A stretch of DNA of 64,000 bases from Streptomyces sp. LaPpAH-108 (GTDB lineage: Bacteria; Actinomycetota; Actinomycetes; Streptomycetales; Streptomycetaceae), in NCBI RefSeq assembly GCF_000373625.1, contig NZ_KB891998.1:268637-332636 (forward strand), given 5' to 3'. The translations under genes and the position numbers were made by a program. Under the pieces are notes generated by a model. The model had not been told where the DNA came from and ran no database searches. It saw nothing but the letters and a program-made list of their open reading frames with translations. Below, in pieces: positions 44,181 to 52,759 of the stretch; position 1 is the stretch's first letter; the number at the start of each line of letters is the position of its first letter.

Positions 44181-44217
44181 GTTGTCCACAGGCGGCCCGA
44201 TCCGGTTGTCCACAGGC
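44181..44217 (+). promoter_or_regulatory. Two perfect DnaA boxes (direct repeat)
   Basis: ttgtccaca occurs at 44182-44190 and again at 44206-44214, inside a 13-nt direct repeat gttgtccacaggc with a 24-nt period. This is the preferred Streptomyces DnaA-box sequence. The pair lies 40-75 nt before the start of the aldo/keto reductase gene, in its promoter region. Confidence 0.7.
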
Positions 44218-44254
44218 AACCCACGGCACCACCTCTGGCCAGTAATCTCGCGCC

Positions 44255-45238
44255 ATGGAGCAGAGGCATCTCGGCCGTACCGGCCTGCGCGTGTCCCGGA
44301 TCGGACTCGGCACCCTCACCTGGGGCCGGGACACCGAGGAGCACGACGCCGCGGACCTGCTGAAGACGTTCTGGGAAGCGGGCGGCACCCTCGTCGACAC
44401 GGCGGACGTGTACGGCGACGGGGCCGCCGAGTATCTGCTCGGCCGGCTCACCGACGGTCTGGTGCCCCGCGAGGACCTGGTGATCTCCACCAAGGCAGGC
44501 AGCGTGCCCGACCCGGAGCGCCGGGTGGACGGCTCGCGCGGCCATCTGCTCGCCGCCCTCGACGCCTCCCTGACCCGCCTGGGCACCGAGTACGTCGATC
44601 TGTGGCACATCCACTCCTACGACCCCGACACGCCGCTGGAGGAGACGCTTCAGGCGCTCGACCTGGCCGTGAGCAGCGGCCGGGCGCGGTACGCGGGCGT
44701 GTCCAACTTCTGCGGCTGGCAGCTCGCCAAGGCCGCCACCTGGCAGCTCGCGGCGCCGGGCACGCGCACCCGGCTCGCCGGGACGCAGCTGGAGTACTCG
44801 CTGCTCCAGCGGGGCGTCGAGCGCGAGGTGCTGCCCGCCGCGCTGGACCTGGGGATCGGGCTGCTGCCCTCCTCGCCGCTGGGCCGGGGCGTGCTGACCG
44901 GCAAGTACCGGGGCGGCACTCCCCCGGACTCGCGCGGCGCCTCCGACCACATGGCGCCGTTCGTGGAGCCGTATCTGGACGACACCGCGAGCCGCATCGT
45001 GGACGCGGTGACGACGGCCGCCGACGGGCTCGCGGTCACCCCGCTCCAGGTGGCCCTGGCCTGGGTCCGGGACCGGCCCGGCGTGGCCGCGCCGGTCGTC
45101 GGCGCGCGCACCGCGCGGCAGCTCGCGGCGGCGTTGTCGGTGGAGGCGCTTAATCTTCCTGACGAGATCTGCCGGGCTCTCGACGATGTGTCGGCGCCCG
45201 TGCACCGCTATCCCGATCACGACTGGAGCACGCTGTGA
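44255..45238 (+). CDS. Aldo/keto reductase
   Basis: 327-residue TIM-barrel NADPH-dependent oxidoreductase. Catalytic Asp and Tyr in VDTADVYGDG, Lys in ISTKAG, His in LWHIHSY, and the cofactor site APVVGARTARQL. Substrate unknown. Its stop codon overlaps the GTG start of the next gene by four bases. Confidence 0.92.
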   Translation: MEQRHLGRTGLRVSRIGLGTLTWGRDTEEHDAADLLKTFWEAGGTLVDTADVYGDGAAEYLLGRLTDGLVPREDLVISTKAGSVPDPERRVDGSRGHLLAALDASLTRLGTEYVDLWHIHSYDPDTPLEETLQALDLAVSSGRARYAGVSNFCGWQLAKAATWQLAAPGTRTRLAGTQLEYSLLQRGVEREVLPAALDLGIGLLPSSPLGRGVLTGKYRGGTPPDSRGASDHMAPFVEPYLDDTASRIVDAVTTAADGLAVTPLQVALAWVRDRPGVAAPVVGARTARQLAAALSVEALNLPDEICRALDDVSAPVHRYPDHDWSTL

Positions 45239-47427
45239 GCACGGAGCCGGAGACCCCGGAGACCACGGGGGAGACCGGGTCGGAGGGCGTCCCGGAGAGC
45301 GCCGGGGGTGCCGTCTCGGTCTCGGTCTCGGGCGACGAAGAGGCCACCCCTGAGGGTAATTCCGTCGCCCCGGGTGACGCCGACGGCACTCCTGAGGGTG
45401 ACGACGCGCCCAAGTTGTCCGAGGCCGAGGCCGAGCTGGCCGCGCAGCGCCTTGAGCGGGAGCGGATCGAGCGGCGCAAGGCCGAGAAGAAGGGCCCGGT
45501 TGCGAGCGGCGCCAAGCTGAGCGGGACGGCCGCGGATCTGCTGGCGGCGGTCCGCGCGGTGGAGAGCGGCGAGAAGCCGGTGCGCCCCGCGTTCACCGAA
45601 CCCGCCGCCCCGGCCCCGCGCCGCCCCGCCCCGGAGCCGGTGAGCCCGCCCCGGCCCGCCCCGGTACCCGCCGCTCCCGTCGCGCCGCCCGCCGAGACGG
45701 TCGACGCCGTACGCCGCGTCCTCACCGAGGGCGGCGCCCCGCCCGCCCTGGCCGCGCAGGCGACCTCGGTGCTCGGCGAGGGCGCCGACGCCGTGCTCCA
45801 CGAGGACCCCTGGCAGCTGCTCCGGATCACCGGCGTACGCCCCGACCAGGCCGACGGCTTCGCGCGGGCCCTGCTGGGCGCGGAGTGCCATCCCGACGAC
45901 GAGCGGCGCGGCCGTGCGCTCACCGTGTGGCTGCTCGAGCAGGCCGCGCTGGCCGGACACACCGCCCTGGAACTCCCGGCGCTCACGGCGGCGCTCGCCC
46001 AGCGCGGCGTCCCGGACGCGGAGGCGGCGGTGCAGGCCGCGCTCGCGGAGGGCGACGCGCTGGGCTTCCAGGACGCCCTGGAGGAGCCCGGCGCCCCGAC
46101 GCGCCCCGCCGCCGCCCCTGCGGCCGACGACGACTCCGAGGGCGAGGAGGAGCGCCCGGTCCGCGTGCTGGCGGGCCTGGAGCGGTACACGCTCGCGGAG
46201 GAGAGCCTGGCCGACACGCTGGGCCGCCTGATCAACGCGCCGTCCGAGGAGACCTCGGCCGCCTGGGAGAAGGCGGTGTCCTCCGGCGCGTCCGAGCTGG
46301 TCCGCGCGGTCGCCGGAAACGGTCTGGTCCTGCACACCGGCGGCGAGGCGGCCCGCGCCGAACCGGCCGCGCTGCTGGATGCCGCCCGCGCGGCGGGGCT
46401 GCGCGCCTTCGCCGTCTGCCATGCACCCGACGGCGCCCGGCGTTTCGCCGCGCTGCTCGCCGAGGACACCTCGTGCGTCGGCACGGTCGCCGGGGTCCTC
46501 TCCGGCACCGAGGGCCCCGGCCGCGACCAGGAAGGCGCCCTGGACCTCGATCTGCTGATCGTGCTGGACGCGCCCCAGCTGGACGTGGAGAGCGCCGCGA
46601 TGCTCGCCGAGTCGCTGCCCGACGGGGCGCGGCTGCTGCTGAGCGGCGACCCGGCGCTGCTGTGGTCGGCCGGGCCCGGCAGGGTCTTCGCCGACCTCCT
46701 CGCCGCCCGCGCCTGCCCGCAGCTCGCCTCCCGCGTCCCCGACCCCGGCCCGCTCGGTGAGCTGGTGTCCGGGATCGGGGTGGGCGAGCTGGGCCAGGTC
46801 GAGGCGCCGGGCAAGGAGATCGTCATCGTCCCGGTGCGGGACGCGGGCGAGGCCGTGCACCGGACCGTGCAGCTGGTCGCCGACTCGGTTCCCCGGGCCT
46901 TCGGGGTGCGGCCCGACCAGGCGGTGGTGATCACCCCGGGCCACGGCGGAGCGGCCGGTACGCGCGCGCTCAACGCCGCGCTCAAGGAGCGGCTGAACCC
47001 CGGCCCCGGCCGCTTCGGCGGCTTCGACCCCGGTGACCTGGTCGTCCACTCCCCCGCCCCGGGCCGTACGGTGCCGGGCCGGGTCGTACGGGCGGACGCC
47101 GAGGGGCTGCACCTGGAGTGCGCGGGCGGTCCGGTGGTCGTGGCGAAGGAGCTGGTGGAGAGCCGGGTGCGGCACGGCTGGGCGGTGACCGCGCACCAGG
47201 CGGTGGGCGCCCGCTGGCCCGCCGCCGTGGTGGTACTGCCGGGCGACGCCGCGCAGGCGCTCAGCCGACCGTGGGTGTACACGGCGTTCGGGCGCGCCGA
47301 GCGGCATCTGTCCGTGGTGCACGGGGTGGAGCAGGCGCTGCCCCAGGCGGTGGCGGAGGTCCCGGCGAAGCCGCGTACGACCCGGCTGCGGGCGCTGCTG
47401 ACCGCGCAGGTGCCGGTGACGGGCTGA
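45235..47427 (+). CDS. RecD2-like helix-hairpin-helix protein with degenerate helicase motifs
   Basis: 730 residues. A disordered acidic/Pro-rich head (1-155) is followed by an HHH region typical of RecD2 (VLGEGADAVLHEDPWQLLRI then TGV, 170-205). The NTPase-like core follows: where RecD2 has a GGPGTGKT P-loop this protein has TGGEAARAEP (about 366-375), with no GK[ST]. The Walker B position reads IVLDAPQLD (DA instead of DE) and motif III is kept as LLLSGDPALLWSAGPGRVFADLL. The C-terminal HQAVGARWPAAVVVLP and YTAFGRAERHLSVV match RecD2 motifs V-VI. Probably a DNA-binding protein without ATPase activity. GTGA overlap with the reductase gene. Confidence 0.8.
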   Translation: MSTEPETPETTGETGSEGVPESAGGAVSVSVSGDEEATPEGNSVAPGDADGTPEGDDAPKLSEAEAELAAQRLERERIERRKAEKKGPVASGAKLSGTAADLLAAVRAVESGEKPVRPAFTEPAAPAPRRPAPEPVSPPRPAPVPAAPVAPPAETVDAVRRVLTEGGAPPALAAQATSVLGEGADAVLHEDPWQLLRITGVRPDQADGFARALLGAECHPDDERRGRALTVWLLEQAALAGHTALELPALTAALAQRGVPDAEAAVQAALAEGDALGFQDALEEPGAPTRPAAAPAADDDSEGEEERPVRVLAGLERYTLAEESLADTLGRLINAPSEETSAAWEKAVSSGASELVRAVAGNGLVLHTGGEAARAEPAALLDAARAAGLRAFAVCHAPDGARRFAALLAEDTSCVGTVAGVLSGTEGPGRDQEGALDLDLLIVLDAPQLDVESAAMLAESLPDGARLLLSGDPALLWSAGPGRVFADLLAARACPQLASRVPDPGPLGELVSGIGVGELGQVEAPGKEIVIVPVRDAGEAVHRTVQLVADSVPRAFGVRPDQAVVITPGHGGAAGTRALNAALKERLNPGPGRFGGFDPGDLVVHSPAPGRTVPGRVVRADAEGLHLECAGGPVVVAKELVESRVRHGWAVTAHQAVGARWPAAVVVLPGDAAQALSRPWVYTAFGRAERHLSVVHGVEQALPQAVAEVPAKPRTTRLRALLTAQVPVTG

Positions 47428-47443
47428 GCTTCTGGTGCGAGTG

Positions 47444-47487
47444 AAGGCGGGTGCGGACCAGGGGCGTCCCCGGTCCGCACCCGCCTT
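47444..47487. terminator. Bidirectional hairpin
   Basis: A 16-bp perfect stem (aaggcgggtgcggacc and complement at 47472-47487) with a 12-nt loop between the convergent RecD2-like gene and the acidic-protein gene. Confidence 0.85.
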
Positions 47488-47493
47488 CCGGGC

Positions 47494-48192
47494 TCAGCGT
47501 TCGGCGTCCAGGGGCTCCAGGTCGTCGTCGCCGTCCAGTTCCACGATGTCGTCGTCCAGCTCGTCGTCGGACTCGGTGTCCTCGTCCTGATCGAAGACCG
47601 CGCTCACATCGAAGCGGCAGACCACGTGCTGCGGGTCGAGCTGTTCGAACGGGGCCTCCAGCCACTCGCCCGGCTCGGCCGCCTCCTCCGCCGCCGTCAC
47701 CCACAGGGTGGAATCGCCCTCCGAAAGACCGAACTCCTTGTGCCGGGTGGCGATCTCGTCGGGCTCGAACTCCCCGAACAGGATGGTCAGCGCGCCCGGC
47801 ACCGTGGCCGCTGCCTCGTCGTCCAGACCCGCGCTCTCGTACTCCGCCGCCTCCACCCGCTGGGCCTGCGCCAGCAGCCGCTGCGGCTCCGCCACCGCGT
47901 AGTCACGGCGGATCAGCACGCTGATCGCGTGCGGCTCCTCCGGGCCCGCGTACGGCGGCAGGGAGTCGTCCCCGCCGGGGATCTCGAAGGGGGTGACCTC
48001 GTCGTAGCGGTCGTAGAGCAGTTCGTCGTACGCCTCGGCGGCGGCTGCCAGCTGGTTGAACGCCTCGTAGACGGCCGGGTCGTCCTCACCCGACCGGCGT
48101 TCGACAGCCGCCAGGTGGCGGTCGAGCGCGGTCTTGACGGCCTCGGCGGCGGCGCGTACCTCGGCAGCGGTGGGCTGCGCAGCATCAGACAT
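47494..48192 (-). CDS. Acidic protein of unknown function
   Basis: 232 residues, no recognised domain name. It is highly acidic with an Asp/Glu-only-like C-terminal tail (about 205-228) and a conserved-looking core (EPHAISVLIRRDYAV). The start ATG 48192 (MSDAAQPTAAEV) is used; the frame extends another 13 codons without support. Divergent from the small DUF5703 gene. Cytoplasmic, no membrane segment. Confidence 0.75.
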   Translation of the reverse strand: MSDAAQPTAAEVRAAAEAVKTALDRHLAAVERRSGEDDPAVYEAFNQLAAAAEAYDELLYDRYDEVTPFEIPGGDDSLPPYAGPEEPHAISVLIRRDYAVAEPQRLLAQAQRVEAAEYESAGLDDEAAATVPGALTILFGEFEPDEIATRHKEFGLSEGDSTLWVTAAEEAAEPGEWLEAPFEQLDPQHVVCRFDVSAVFDQDEDTESDDELDDDIVELDGDDDLEPLDAER

Positions 48193-48239
48193 AGTGCAGA
48201 CGCTATCCGTACCGGGCGCGTGCCCGCACAATAGATGCG

Positions 48240-48428
48240 ATGCCGGAATACGAATTTGTCGACGTGTACGTACCTCGCGGGGTCACCCGCAAGGAGGCTA
48301 CGCGTCTGCTGACGGACCATGCCGAGTACGGACACTGGGAGCTGGACCGACTGAGCCTGCTGCGTGACGGCAGCCGCAGGGTGCGGTTGCGCCGACGGAT
48401 CATCCGCCAGGTACGGGCCACGTGGTGA
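48240..48428 (+). CDS. Small DUF5703-type protein
   Basis: 62 residues: MPEYEFVDVYVPRGVTRKEA then a WELDRLSLLRDGSRRVRLRRRI core. Short, basic at the C-terminus, function unknown. Recognised from memory as a small family conserved in streptomycetes. Followed by a strong terminator. Confidence 0.75.
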   Translation: MPEYEFVDVYVPRGVTRKEATRLLTDHAEYGHWELDRLSLLRDGSRRVRLRRRIIRQVRATW

Positions 48429-48458
48429 AGCAGGACGACTGAAGCCGGACCACTGAAC

Positions 48459-48496
48459 GGAGCGGGCCCCTCTTGTGTGGGGCCCGCTCCGTTTTT
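48459..48496 (+). terminator. Intrinsic terminator after the DUF5703 gene
   Basis: A 12-bp perfect stem (ggagcgggcccc / ggggcccgctcc) with an 8-nt loop, followed by gttttt. It can also serve the convergent chaplin gene. Confidence 0.88.
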
Positions 48497-48522
48497 CCGG
48501 TGTACCTGTGCGGGGTGCGCGG

Positions 48523-49590
48523 TTACGCGGCGCGGCGGGCCTTGCGGTACAGCACCGCGCCCGCGAGCAGGGCGACCGCGCCCGACGGGAGGGCGAGGCC
48601 CAGCGGCACGTCGGCGCCGGTGTGGGCGAGCTGCTGGCCTCCGGCCGGGGCCTGGACCGAACCGCCGCCGGTGCTCACCTGGGAGGAGCCGTGGTTGCTC
48701 GGGGTGGTGGGCTTGGCCGGGGTGGTGGGGGTGCTCGGCGTTCCGGGGGTGGTGGGGGTGCCCGGGTTGCTGGGCGTACCGGGGGTGCCCGGGTTGCTCG
48801 GCTGGCCGGGCGTGCCCGGGGTTCCGGGGTTACCCGGAGTGCCGGGGTTACCCGGGTGGCCGGGATTCCCGGGGTGGCCGGGGTGGCCAGGGTGGCCAGG
48901 ATGTCCCGGGTGACCAGGCGTCCCGGGGTTGCCCGAGTGGCCGGGATGACCCGGGTGGCCCGGATGGCCCGGGTGCTCGTGTCCCGGAGGGCACGGCTCG
49001 TCCGGGTTGCCGGGGTGGCCCGGATGTCCCGGCGTACCGGGGTTGCCCGGATGCCCCGGGTGGCCGGGATTCCCAGGGTGACCCGGATGCCCAGGGTGAC
49101 CGGGGTGCCCAGGGTTCCCCGGCGGGTTCTCCTGGCCGCCACCCGGCGGGTTCTGGTGACCGCCCCCGCCGTTGCCGCAGTCGTTGCCCCCCGCGGCGTT
49201 GCCGAGGCCGATGACGTTGACGCTGTTGCCGCACAGGTTGACCGGGACGTCGACCGGTACCTGGACGGTGTTGCCCGAGCCCACGCCGGGCGACTTGCCG
49301 GTGTGTGCGCCGGCGTGCGCGCCCCCGGCACTGCCATTGCCGCCACCGCCCGCGTTGCCGCAGGCGTTGCCCGCGGCCGGGTTGAGCAGTCCGACCACGT
49401 TGACGGTGTTGCCGCAGGCGTTCACCGGAATGTGTACCGGGACCTGCACGCTGTTGCCGGACAGTACGCCGGGTGATCCGGCGGCGGAGCCGGCCGCGCC
49501 CGCGTCGGCGTGCGCGTAGCCGCTCGCGGCGGCGATCACACCGGTGGCGGCGGCCATGGTGAGCAGTCCTTTACGGGTGCCCTGTCGCAT
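48523..49590 (-). CDS. chpC: Long chaplin, sortase-anchored, with collagen-like region (ChpC type)
   Basis: Surface protein of aerial hyphae. 355 residues: signal peptide (1-29), two chaplin domains (about 38-79 and 100-140) with the PVxxPVNxCGN pattern and paired Cys, a Gly-x-Pro region made largely of GHP/GNP/GTP units (157-265), a Thr/Pro stretch, LAHTG sortase motif (321-325), a transmembrane helix and the RKARRAA tail. S. coelicolor ChpC is shorter, about 260 residues by memory, so the wall-spanning part is expanded. ATG 49590 is chosen over the GTG before it. It follows chpH in the same direction, as in S. coelicolor. Confidence 0.9.
   Translation of the reverse strand: MRQGTRKGLLTMAAATGVIAAASGYAHADAGAAGSAAGSPGVLSGNSVQVPVHIPVNACGNTVNVVGLLNPAAGNACGNAGGGGNGSAGGAHAGAHTGKSPGVGSGNTVQVPVDVPVNLCGNSVNVIGLGNAAGGNDCGNGGGGHQNPPGGGQENPPGNPGHPGHPGHPGHPGNPGHPGHPGNPGTPGHPGHPGNPDEPCPPGHEHPGHPGHPGHPGHSGNPGTPGHPGHPGHPGHPGHPGNPGHPGNPGTPGNPGTPGTPGQPSNPGTPGTPSNPGTPTTPGTPSTPTTPAKPTTPSNHGSSQVSTGGGSVQAPAGGQQLAHTGADVPLGLALPSGAVALLAGAVLYRKARRAA
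48796..49122 (-). repeat. Tandem 9-bp-based repeat coding for the collagen-like region
   Basis: Imperfect tandem units of the type ccgggatggcc and ccgggtggcc encode Gly-His-Pro, Gly-Asn-Pro and Gly-Thr-Pro triplets. Unit number is likely to vary between strains by slippage or recombination. Confidence 0.8.
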
Positions 49591-49711
49591 CACTGTGTTC
49601 CCCCCTGAAATTCCCTGCCCTCGACTACGAGAAAGGCCGGTCGGCCCCGTGGCGCATGGCGCGCGCCACAGGGCCGACGGCTCGTAAAAGACGCCCCTCG
49701 GAAAGCCCGCG

Positions 49712-49945
49712 TCAGTCGTTGACGCAGGTGTTGCCGAAGGCGGGGTTCAGGAGCCCGATCACGTTGACCGTGTTGCCGCAGACGTTCACGGGAACGTGCA
49801 CCGGCACCTGGATGACATTGCCGGACAGCACACCCGGCGAACCCACGGCGGCACCCTGGGCACCCGAGTCGGCGGCGGCCATACCCGCGCCGGCGAGAAC
49901 CAGACCACCGGTGGCAGCCGCGGCAGCGACGACCTTCTTGATCAT
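49712..49945 (-). CDS. chpH: Short chaplin ChpH
   Basis: 77 residues, matching ChpH length: signal peptide (1-25) and one chaplin domain (SPGVLSGNVIQVPVHVPVNV then CGNTVNVIGLLNP) with two Cys. Secreted amphipathic protein that assembles into amyloid-like fibrils, lowering surface tension and coating aerial hyphae. The start is the second of two adjacent ATGs (49945), giving GGAGGA a workable spacing. It lies 121 nt upstream of chpC. Confidence 0.94.
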   Translation of the reverse strand: MIKKVVAAAAATGGLVLAGAGMAAADSGAQGAAVGSPGVLSGNVIQVPVHVPVNVCGNTVNVIGLLNPAFGNTCVND

Positions 49946-50092
49946 CATTCCTCCTAGTTGGCACTGCGGCTCCCAGGTGCGGAGTCGCATCACGTGTAAC
50001 GAGGAGGGAGTAATGGAGCTACGAGCTTATCGTCGCATTCACCCTTCTCAGTCGATCTCGTACGCCTGCCTGAATTCCGGCCCCCGCAAGGG

Positions 50093-51418
50093 TCACGAGG
50101 CGTCGATGAACCGGTCGAGCACGCGCACACCGAACTGCAGACCGTCCACCGGCACCCGCTCGTCCACGCCGTGGAACATGCCCGCGAAGTCCAGCTCCGG
50201 GGGCAGCTTGAGCGGCGCGAAGCCGAAGCCCCGGATGCCGAGGTCGTCGAAGGACTTGGCGTCGGTGCCGCCGGAGAGCATGTACGGGATCGCCTTGGCG
50301 GCGGGGTCCTCGGCCACCAGCGCGGACTGCATGGCCTCCACGAGCGCGCCGTCGAAGCCGGTCTCCACCGCCTTGTCGGCGTGCACGTCGCTCCGGCGCA
50401 CGTTCGGGCCGAGCAGCCGGTCGAGGTCGGAGAGGAACTCCTCCTCGTAACCGGGCAGGAAGCGGCCGTCGATGTGGGCGGTGGCCTCGCCGGGGATGAC
50501 GTTGACCTTGTACCCGGCGTTCAGCTGGGTGGGGTTGGCGGTGTTGCTGAGGGTGGCGCCGATGAGCTTGGCGATGCCGCCGAGCTTGGCGAGCGTGGCC
50601 TCCATGTCCTCGGGGTCCAGCTCGGTGCCGAGCGCGTCGCCGAGTTCGTCCAGGAAGGCGCGGGTGGTCTTGGTGACCCGTACCGGGAACTTGTGACGGC
50701 CGACCCGGGCGACGGCCTCGGACAGCTCGGTGATGGCGTTGTCCCGGTGGATCATCGAACCGTGCCCGGCGGTACCGGCCACGGTCAGCTTCATCCAGTG
50801 CATGCCCTTCTCGGCGGTCTGGATGAGGTAGAGCCGCCGCTGCTCGCTGACCGTGAAGGAGAAGCCGCCGACCTCGCTGATCGCCTCGGTGACGCCCTCG
50901 AACAGCTCGGGGTGGTGGTCGACCAGGTAGCGGGCGCCGTACGTGCCGCCCGCCTCCTCGTCGGCCAGGAAGGCGACGACGATGTCGCGCGGGGGACGCC
51001 GTCCGCTGCGCAGCCGGTCGCGCACGACGGCGAGCGTCATGGCGTCCATGTCCTTCATGTCGACGGCCCCGCGCCCCCACACGCACCCGTCGGCGACCTC
51101 GCCGGAGAAGGGGTCGTGGGTCCAGTCGGCGGCGTTGGCCGGTACGACGTCCAGGTGGCCGTGGATCAGCAGCGCGGGCCGGGACGGGTCCTCGCCCGCG
51201 ATCCGCGCGACGGTGGACGCGCGCCCGGGGTGCGACTCGAAGATCTCCGGTGCGAGCCCGACCTCCGCGAGCTTCTCCGCGACGTACTCGGCGGCGGCGC
51301 GTTCGCCGGGGCCCGAGTGGTCGCCGTAGTTGCTGGTGTCGAACCGGATCAGCTCGCGGCAGAGGTCCACGACCTCGTCCTCACCGGTGACGCCCCTGGT
51401 CGTGTCCGTCTCGCTCAC
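50093..51418 (-). CDS. M20-family metallopeptidase
   Basis: 441 residues. Zinc ligands and catalytic residues in HGHLDVVP, WGRGAVDMKD and the EE of FLADEEAGG; dimerisation domain between. It acts on small peptides or N-acyl amino acids; the substrate is not predictable. GTG 51418 has GGGAGGAAG upstream. No signal peptide. Confidence 0.93.
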   Translation of the reverse strand: MSETDTTRGVTGEDEVVDLCRELIRFDTSNYGDHSGPGERAAAEYVAEKLAEVGLAPEIFESHPGRASTVARIAGEDPSRPALLIHGHLDVVPANAADWTHDPFSGEVADGCVWGRGAVDMKDMDAMTLAVVRDRLRSGRRPPRDIVVAFLADEEAGGTYGARYLVDHHPELFEGVTEAISEVGGFSFTVSEQRRLYLIQTAEKGMHWMKLTVAGTAGHGSMIHRDNAITELSEAVARVGRHKFPVRVTKTTRAFLDELGDALGTELDPEDMEATLAKLGGIAKLIGATLSNTANPTQLNAGYKVNVIPGEATAHIDGRFLPGYEEEFLSDLDRLLGPNVRRSDVHADKAVETGFDGALVEAMQSALVAEDPAAKAIPYMLSGGTDAKSFDDLGIRGFGFAPLKLPPELDFAGMFHGVDERVPVDGLQFGVRVLDRFIDAS

Positions 51419-51640
51419 GCTGCTTCCTCCCGCTGTCACTGCTGGTGGATGTGCTGGTGGATCTGCTGCTGGGTCTCCCTCATCCTCCCTCCGCTCCCGC
51501 CCACCTCCAAGACCGGGCCCCCTCGGCAACACGCCGTTCACGGGAACGGCCCCCGACGCCGAGGGGTGATCGGACACCCCCGAAAGCCTGGTAATGTTTC
51601 CTCTGTCGCCGCGAGGGAAACCCCGCACGACAGACACCTT

Positions 51641-51728
51641 GTCCGGGTGGCGGAATGGCAGACGCGCTAGCTTGAGGTGCTAGTGCCCTTTATCGGGCGT
51701 GGGGGTTCAAGTCCCCCCTCGGACACCA
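51641..51728 (+). tRNA. tRNA-Leu (anticodon GAG), CCA encoded
   Basis: The acceptor stem gtccggg pairs with ctcggac; anticodon stem ctagc/gctag encloses the loop ttGAGgt; a long class-II variable arm (tgccctttatcgggcg area) and a T-arm ggggg-ttcaagt-ccccc follow. CCA is encoded at 51726-51728. Confidence 0.96.
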
Positions 51729-51856
51729 GCGAGAGACCCTGCTTCGGCGGGGTCTTCTTCTTTTCCGCCGCACGGGGCGGAGTTGCGCGAGTACGTGAGC
51801 CGCCCCGCGCCGCCCGACGGCGTTTAATCGCTTGACCCGGTTCGTACGGTGTCCCC

Positions 51857-52642
51857 GTGGAGGACAAGCTGATCAACGAACTCCGGGCCGCGTACGACGC
51901 CCAGCTGCGTGGCGTCACCCCGCCGGGCGGCAGCGCTCGTATCGAGAGGGACGGTCCCCTGACCCGGGTCGTCGGGTGGCACCGCGGCTTCGTCACGGGG
52001 CCGCGGGATCTCGGGGTGTACGGGGCGGAACTCGACGCGCTCATAGCCCGGCAGCGTGACTACTTCGCCGCCCGTGGGGAGGCGGTCGAATGGAAGACTC
52101 GCGGCCACGACCTCCCCGCCGACCTCACCGACCGGCTCGCGGCGGCCGGGTTCGTGGCCGAGGACAGCGAGACCGTGCTCGTCGGACGGTCGACGGACCT
52201 CGCCGCCGATCCCGTCCTGCCCGACGGCGTGACCCTGCGCCGGGTCACCGCCGTTTCGGACCTGCGGCGCATCGCCGCCATGGAGAGCACCGTCTGGGGT
52301 GAGGACTGGGGCTGGCTCGCCGACGACCTGGCCGCCCGGATCGAGAACGCCCCGCAGAACATCGTCGTCCTCGTCGCCGAGGCCCGCGCCGAAGTCGTCT
52401 GCGCCGCCTGGCTGGTGTTCAAGGACGGCATCGACTTCGGCGGCCTCTGGGGCGGCTCGACGCTCAAGGAGTGGCGCGGACAGGGCATCTACCGCGCCAT
52501 GGTCGCCCACCGAGCCCAACTCGCCACCGCCCGAGGCGTCCCCTACCTCTACGTCGACGCCTCGTCCGACAGCGCGCCGATCCTCAACCGGCTCGGCCTG
52601 CACGCGCTCACCACGACTACGCCGTATGTCTGGTCGCCCTGA
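51857..52642 (+). CDS. GNAT-family acetyltransferase
   Basis: 261 residues. The C-terminal half holds the GNAT fold with the acetyl-CoA loop in EWRGQGIYRAMVAHR and YLYVDASSDSAPILNRLGL. The N-terminal half is helical and may bind substrate, which is unknown. GTG 51857. Single gene downstream of tRNA-Leu. Confidence 0.88.
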   Translation: MEDKLINELRAAYDAQLRGVTPPGGSARIERDGPLTRVVGWHRGFVTGPRDLGVYGAELDALIARQRDYFAARGEAVEWKTRGHDLPADLTDRLAAAGFVAEDSETVLVGRSTDLAADPVLPDGVTLRRVTAVSDLRRIAAMESTVWGEDWGWLADDLAARIENAPQNIVVLVAEARAEVVCAAWLVFKDGIDFGGLWGGSTLKEWRGQGIYRAMVAHRAQLATARGVPYLYVDASSDSAPILNRLGLHALTTTTPYVWSP

Positions 52643-52759
52643 GCCGGCCGGCCTTCGCCGACGGGGTACGGGAAAGCGCGGCGCACTCCCTCAGGAGCGG
52701 CCGCGCCGGGACGTGAGCAGAGAAGGCTGAAGGGTTCCGGACGGGAGCCCCGCAGCCGC

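Noticed and set aside
45150..47480. 776-codon minus-strand frame under the RecD2-like gene
   Set aside because: Low-complexity Ser/Arg/Pro/Ala translation with no domain, antisense of a frame that matches RecD2.
48796..49122. Short tandem repeats as a CRISPR array
   Set aside because: The repeats are 9-bp coding units in frame within the chaplin gene, with no unique spacers.
51641..51860. tRNA-Leu as attachment site of an integrated element
   Set aside because: No integrase, no repeat of the tRNA 3' end and ordinary chromosomal genes on both sides.
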